A stretch of 35,192 bases of DNA from an uncultured Oscillospiraceae bacterium. GTDB lineage: Bacteria; Bacillota; Clostridia; Oscillospirales; Oscillospiraceae. A program made the translations under genes and the position numbers. The stretch is from positions 1 through 35,192 of the forward strand of contig CALWYD010000080.1 of assembly GCA_944385675.1 (NCBI GenBank). The letters are read 5' to 3'. The notes below the pieces were generated by a model. That model saw only the letters and a program-made list of their open reading frames with translations, ran no database searches and was not told the DNA's origin. Shown in pieces: positions 31,438 to 35,192 of the stretch (positions within the stretch are counted from its first letter, which is position 1; every line of letters starts with the position of its first letter).

Positions 31438-33410
31438 TGATGGAACACAAACGTTTTTATATCACCACACCGATTTATTACCCCAGCGACAAGCTGCACA
31501 TCGGCCACACCTACTGCACGGTGGCTACCGACGCCATGGCCCGCTATAAGCGCCTTTGCGGCTATGACGTGCTGTTTTTGACCGGCACCGACGAACACGG
31601 CCAGAAGATCGAGGACAAGGCCAAGGAGGCCGGTGTCTCCCCCAAGGAATTTGTGGACCGCATTGTGGAGGGTCCTCAGGGCGTCAAGGACCTGTGGAAG
31701 CTGATGAACATCTCCAACGACCGCTTCATCCGCACCACCGATGACTACCACGTTTCCTCCATTCAGAAGATCTTCAAAACAATGTATGAGAAGGGGGACA
31801 TCTACAAGGGCGAATATGTGGGTAAGTACTGCAAGCCCTGCGAGTCCTTCTGGACTGAGTCCCAGTTGGTGGACGGCAAATGCCCCGACTGCGGCCGGGA
31901 GGTTCAGGACGCCAGGGAGGAGGCCTACTTCTTCCGTCTGAGCAAGTATGCCGACCGTATCCAGCACCTGCTGGAGGACACCGACTTTCTGGAACCCCGC
32001 TCCCGTGTGCATGAGATGGTTAACAACTTCATTAAGCCCGGTCTGGAGGACCTGTGCGTCTCCCGCACCAGCTTCACCTGGGGTGTGCCCGTGGACTTTG
32101 ACCCGGGCCACGTGGTCTATGTATGGGTGGATGCCCTCTTCAACTACACCACTGCCCTGGGCTTCCTCAACGACAGGTACCACGACTATGAGAAGTACTG
32201 GCCCGCCGACGTACACTTTGTAGGTAAGGAGATCGTCCGCTTCCACTCCATTATCTGGCCCGCCATGCTTATGAGCATGGACATGCCCCTGCCCAAGAAG
32301 GTATTTGGCCACGGCTGGCTGCTGCTGGACGGCGGCAAGATGTCCAAGAGCAAGGGCAATGTGGTGGATCCATACCTGCTGGCCCAGCGCTTCGGAGTGG
32401 ACGCCCTTCGCTTCTTCCTGCTGCGCACCTTCCCCTTCGGCTCTGACGGCAATTTCTCCAATGAGGCCCTTATTAACACCATCAACGTGGACCTGGCCAA
32501 CGACCTGGGCAATCTGCTCTCCCGTACCGTGTCCATGGTAAGTAAGTATTTCGGCGGCACCCTGCCCCAGGCCCAGGCGGAGGACCCGGAGAAAGATGGG
32601 GACCTGGTCACCCTGTCCTCCTCCCTCCGTGGGCGTTATGAGGAGCAGATGGAAAAGTTTGCTTTCCAGAACGCTCTGAGCGAAATTTTCAAGGTCATTG
32701 ACCGGGCCAACAAATATATTGATGAAAATGCCCCTTGGGTACTGGCCAAGGATATGGAACAAAATGGCTCCCGTTTGGCCCAGGTGATGTATAACCTGCT
32801 GGAAGTGCTGCGCATCACCGGCATCCTCCTCGCCCCCTTCATCCCCGCCTCCGCTGCCGAAATACTGCGGCAGGTGGGCGCCTGTGAGGACTGCCGCAGT
32901 TGGGAGAGCGCTGGTGTCTGGGGCTCCTTGCGGAAAGACGTCACTGTAGCGCGGGGAGAGAATTTGTTCCCCCGCATCGACATGGACAAGGAACTCTCTG
33001 CCCTGGAGGAGCTGGCCGCCCAAGCCAAAAAGGCCGCTCTGCCCCCTTTGGAGGTGGAGCCTCAGCTCACGGAGAAAGTGGACTTTGACACCTTCTGCAA
33101 ATCCGACTTCCGTGCTGTGAAGGTCAAGTCCTGCGAAGCTGTGAAAAAGTCCAACAAACTTTTGAAGTTTACCCTGGATGACGGCACAGGCACGGATCGC
33201 CAGATCCTCTCTGGCATTGCCATGTATTATAAGCCAGAAGAGCTGGTGGGCAAGACCCTTATGGCCATCGTCAACCTGCCCCCACGGAAGATGATGGGGC
33301 TGGAGTCCAACGGCATGCTTATCTCCGCCGTTCACACCGAGCACGGGGAGGAACGCCTCAACCTGTTGATGTTGGATGATAAAATCCCTGCCGGGGCTAA
33401 GATGTGCTGA
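31437..33410 (+). CDS. metG: Methionyl-tRNA synthetase
   Basis: Charges tRNA-Met. 657 residues of the long MetRS type. Class I HIGH motif at residues 21-24 (KLHIGHTYC), a zinc-knuckle insertion (KYCKPCESF and GKCPDCGRE, four cysteines), KMSKS at 301-305 (GGKMSKSKGNV), an alpha-helical anticodon domain (VDLANDLGNLLSRTV), and a C-terminal EMAP/tRNA-binding domain from about 550 (FCKSDFRAVKVKSCEAV, MMGLESNGMLIS). The ATG overlaps the upstream TAA; GGAGGAG is 5-6 nt away. It is followed by a 21-bp hairpin terminator. Confidence 0.97.
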   Translation: MMEHKRFYITTPIYYPSDKLHIGHTYCTVATDAMARYKRLCGYDVLFLTGTDEHGQKIEDKAKEAGVSPKEFVDRIVEGPQGVKDLWKLMNISNDRFIRTTDDYHVSSIQKIFKTMYEKGDIYKGEYVGKYCKPCESFWTESQLVDGKCPDCGREVQDAREEAYFFRLSKYADRIQHLLEDTDFLEPRSRVHEMVNNFIKPGLEDLCVSRTSFTWGVPVDFDPGHVVYVWVDALFNYTTALGFLNDRYHDYEKYWPADVHFVGKEIVRFHSIIWPAMLMSMDMPLPKKVFGHGWLLLDGGKMSKSKGNVVDPYLLAQRFGVDALRFFLLRTFPFGSDGNFSNEALINTINVDLANDLGNLLSRTVSMVSKYFGGTLPQAQAEDPEKDGDLVTLSSSLRGRYEEQMEKFAFQNALSEIFKVIDRANKYIDENAPWVLAKDMEQNGSRLAQVMYNLLEVLRITGILLAPFIPASAAEILRQVGACEDCRSWESAGVWGSLRKDVTVARGENLFPRIDMDKELSALEELAAQAKKAALPPLEVEPQLTEKVDFDTFCKSDFRAVKVKSCEAVKKSNKLLKFTLDDGTGTDRQILSGIAMYYKPEELVGKTLMAIVNLPPRKMMGLESNGMLISAVHTEHGEERLNLLMLDDKIPAGAKMC

Positions 33411-33419
33411 CCTCGTTTA

Positions 33420-33473
33420 AAAATTAAGAAACGGGAAGGATGGCTTGCACCCTCCTTCCCGTTTCTTAATTTT
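33420..33473 (+). terminator. Intrinsic terminator of metG
   Basis: A 21-bp perfect inverted repeat (33420-33440 with 33453-33473) has a 12-nt loop, a GC-rich centre (ACGGGAAGGA) and an AT-rich base ending in TTTT. Confidence 0.92.
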
Positions 33474-33604
33474 GTTCCCTTCTCCGTGGAATAATCTTTT
33501 ACGAATTTATATGATATTTTTTAAAATACTTTTTGCACTTTTATCCCTTGATTTTTTACTTGTGAACATCTCTTTAACTTTTTATTAATATTTACAAAAG
33601 GATC

Positions 33605-33632
33605 TTGTAATCCTCTGGGAAGATGGTATCAT
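33605..33632 (+). promoter_or_regulatory. Probable promoter of the glycosyltransferase gene
   Basis: TTGTAA (33605-33610), a 16-nt spacer and TATCAT (33627-33632), 57 nt before the ATG. A very AT-rich tract (33485-33600) precedes it and may act as an UP-like element. Confidence 0.5.
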
Positions 33633-33688
33633 AGGGCAGCGGAAAGCGAAGAAACTGACTTTATGCAAGTTCTGCAAAGGTGATTTTC

Positions 33689-34969
33689 ATGTATCTGCTT
33701 GAGTTGGTGGAGGGTTTCAATCTCCTTTTGGCCGCCCTGTTCACCATTTTTTATTTCTACCAGCTGGTCTATCTGCTCATAGGCCTGTGCCGGCGAAAGC
33801 GGGAGGACTCCTCCCCTATCCGGATCCACCGTTACGCCGCTGTCATCTGTGCCCGAAATGAGGCCGGGGTAATAGGGGACCTTATTCGTAGTCTCCGTCG
33901 ACAGAACTATCCCTCCGACCGTCTGGACATCTATGTGGTGGCTGACAACTGTACTGACCGCACCGCCCAGGTGGCCCGCCAGGCAGGCGCCTATGTGTAT
34001 GAACGCTTCAACCAGTGTCAAAAGGGGAAAGGCTACGCCCTGGATTACCTCTTTCATGCTCTGGAACGGGATGGGCGGGATAAATATGAGGGCTATTTCA
34101 TTTTTGACGCTGACAATTTGGTGGACCCCAATTTTACCGCCGAGATGAACCGGCTCTTTGACAGCGGCGACTATGCCGCCATTACCTGTTACCGCAATTC
34201 CAGGAATTTCGGAGCCAACTGGATCTCTGCCGGTTACGCCATCTGGTTTTTGCGGGAAGCCCGTTTCTTGAACCTGCCCCGAATGCTTCTGGGTACCAAT
34301 TGCCATGTGTCAGGTACCGGTTTTCTGGTCTCCGCCGATGTTATTCGCCGCAACGGCGGCTGGCCCTACCATCTGCTGACAGAGGATATTGAGTTCTCTG
34401 TCAACTGCGCCATCCAGGGCCAGCGCATAGGCTACTGCGAGAAGGCGGTTATCTATGACGAACAGCCCACCTCCTTTCGCCAGTCCTGGGATCAGAGGAT
34501 GCGCTGGTCCAAGGGTTTTTATCAGGTGGATCGCCACTACGGCCACGGCTTGGTACAGGGGGCACTGCGCCGACCGGGCCGGCAGAGCTGGTCCTGCTTT
34601 GATATGCTCATGACTGTGGCCCCGGGGATGCTGCTCACTCTGGCCCTGATTGCCTTTAACCTGGTGGTCTGTCTGGCCTGTTGGAATGCCCCCTCCTATT
34701 TGTCTTATCAGATTGTGGGCGCTGCGGTGCGCTTTATTACCTCGACCTTAGCCAGCTTCTATCTGGGCCTGCTTCTGTTCGGCTCCCTCACCGTAGCCTG
34801 TGAGTGGCGGCATATTGCAATTCCCCCATGGAAAAAGTTGTTGTATGTTTTTTCCTTCCCCCTTTTCATGTTTACCTACATCCCTATTTCCTTGGCAGCC
34901 TTGGTGAAAAAGGTAGAGTGGACTCCAATCTACCACTCCGGCAGCCAGGGCGCTTTGGACAAGATCTGA
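33689..34969 (+). CDS. Membrane-bound family 2 glycosyltransferase
   Basis: A 426-residue processive-type GT2. One N-terminal membrane helix (LLLAALFTIFYFYQLVYLL) precedes the GT-A domain: AAVICARNEAGVIGDLI, VVADNCTDRT, the metal-binding FIFDADNLVDPNF (DxD), GTGFLVSADVIRRNGGWP, the catalytic-base LTEDIEFS, and QRMRW (QxxRW). Three or four C-terminal membrane helices follow. This is the architecture of cellulose/hyaluronan-synthase-like and N-acetylglucosaminyltransferase enzymes that make a polymer and extrude it. The start is ATG 33689, with AAAGG upstream; GTG 33680 is too close. It is monocistronic with its own terminator. The sugar and product are unknown; no deacetylase or other polysaccharide gene is adjacent. 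Confidence 0.9.
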   Translation: MYLLELVEGFNLLLAALFTIFYFYQLVYLLIGLCRRKREDSSPIRIHRYAAVICARNEAGVIGDLIRSLRRQNYPSDRLDIYVVADNCTDRTAQVARQAGAYVYERFNQCQKGKGYALDYLFHALERDGRDKYEGYFIFDADNLVDPNFTAEMNRLFDSGDYAAITCYRNSRNFGANWISAGYAIWFLREARFLNLPRMLLGTNCHVSGTGFLVSADVIRRNGGWPYHLLTEDIEFSVNCAIQGQRIGYCEKAVIYDEQPTSFRQSWDQRMRWSKGFYQVDRHYGHGLVQGALRRPGRQSWSCFDMLMTVAPGMLLTLALIAFNLVVCLACWNAPSYLSYQIVGAAVRFITSTLASFYLGLLLFGSLTVACEWRHIAIPPWKKLLYVFSFPLFMFTYIPISLAALVKKVEWTPIYHSGSQGALDKI

Positions 34970-34992
34970 TACAGCCTGACAAATCTGTCGCT

Positions 34993-35028
34993 GCGGCCTG
35001 CACCCCTGGGTGCGGGCCGCGCTTTTTC
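34993..35028 (+). terminator. Intrinsic terminator of the glycosyltransferase gene
   Basis: GCGGCCTGCACC (34993-35004) pairs with GGTGCGGGCCGC (35009-35020, one T-G pair), followed by GCTTTTTCTC. Confidence 0.92.
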
Positions 35029-35101
35029 TCCAAAACCTTTTGCACACCTCTCCTGAAGGTAACCTTTTCCCCTCTATCCCCCTTTCTTTTTTTGAAAAAT
35101 A

Positions 35102-35110
35102 TGGTATGAT
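35102..35110 (+). promoter_or_regulatory. Extended -10 promoter for the last gene
   Basis: TGGTATGAT is an extended -10 element (TGn plus TATGAT) 36 nt before the GTG start; no good -35 is evident in the T-rich stretch upstream. Confidence 0.45.
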
Positions 35111-35146
35111 ATAAGTTGAATTTGTTTGGAAGGGAGAACGCCACAG

Positions 35147-35192
35147 GTGGAAAATATTGTCTTAATTGGAATGCCCGGCTCTGGTAAAAGTA
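35147..35192 (+). CDS. P-loop kinase start, probably shikimate kinase (3' truncated by window edge)
   Basis: Only 15 codons are visible: a GTG start, then ENIVLIGMPGSGKS, a Walker A P-loop. This wording is typical of the N-terminus of shikimate kinase (AroK), though other small P-loop kinases begin similarly. AAGGGAG lies about 11 nt upstream. Confidence 0.6.
   Translation, partial: MENIVLIGMPGSGKS

Noticed and set aside
31434-33344. A 636-codon open frame on the minus strand opposite metG
   Set aside because: Antisense shadow of the conserved metG gene; its His/Gly/Val-rich composition is that of a complementary-strand translation and it shows no family motif.

Overview
The window reads as the chromosome of a strictly anaerobic, endospore-lineage Firmicute of moderately high GC, most like the Oscillospiraceae group of gut Clostridia (this placement is inference from gene content and protein style; no 16S gene is present). 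Supporting signs are pyruvate phosphate dikinase, an oxygen-sensitive class III ribonucleotide reductase with its activase, a SleB-type cell-wall hydrolase, two DegV proteins, a split ThrE exporter, DUF1836 and DUF4358 proteins, and AGGAGG-type ribosome binding sites. No rRNA, tRNA, CRISPR array, insertion sequence or prophage was seen. Gene density is high, and transcription units are separated by clear intrinsic terminators.

Layout. 1-1990: 3' part of ppdK and a bidirectional terminator. 2003-9190: a LysR regulator divergent from a six-gene operon (GltS-family symporter, PfkB kinase, class II aldolase, split transketolase, Asp/Glu-racemase-family enzyme), which looks like a complete but unassigned catabolic pathway. 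9259-11494: a metallophosphoesterase with a structured leader and a DUF2156 protein. 11502-16377 (minus strand): SleB-like hydrolase; an operon of ThrE-1, ThrE-2, SGNH hydrolase and DUF4358 lipoprotein; a DegV protein. 16522-18592 (minus): nagA-nagB for amino-sugar catabolism. 18804-22422 (minus): a TetM/EF-G-like ribosomal GTPase fused to a C-terminal NYN (YacP/Rae1-like) nuclease domain, overlapped by a Dam-type adenine methylase. 22436-26059 (plus): a PF06541 membrane protein with hendecad repeats, then DUF1836-degV-prmA. 26066-28876 (minus): nrdD-nrdG behind a promoter that carries an NrdR box. 29043-33473 (plus): mnmA, two uncharacterised membrane proteins and metG. 33605-35028: a membrane glycosyltransferase. 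35147 to the end: the first codons of a shikimate-kinase-like P-loop protein.

Functionally the region mixes housekeeping (PPDK, MetRS, MnmA, PrmA, NrdDG) with carbon scavenging (nagAB and the unassigned operon) and envelope functions. The most notable items are the ribosomal GTPase-NYN fusion joined to dam by a GTGA overlap, the unassigned kinase-aldolase-transketolase-racemase operon, the NrdR box at nrdD, and the nested hairpin in the metallophosphoesterase leader.
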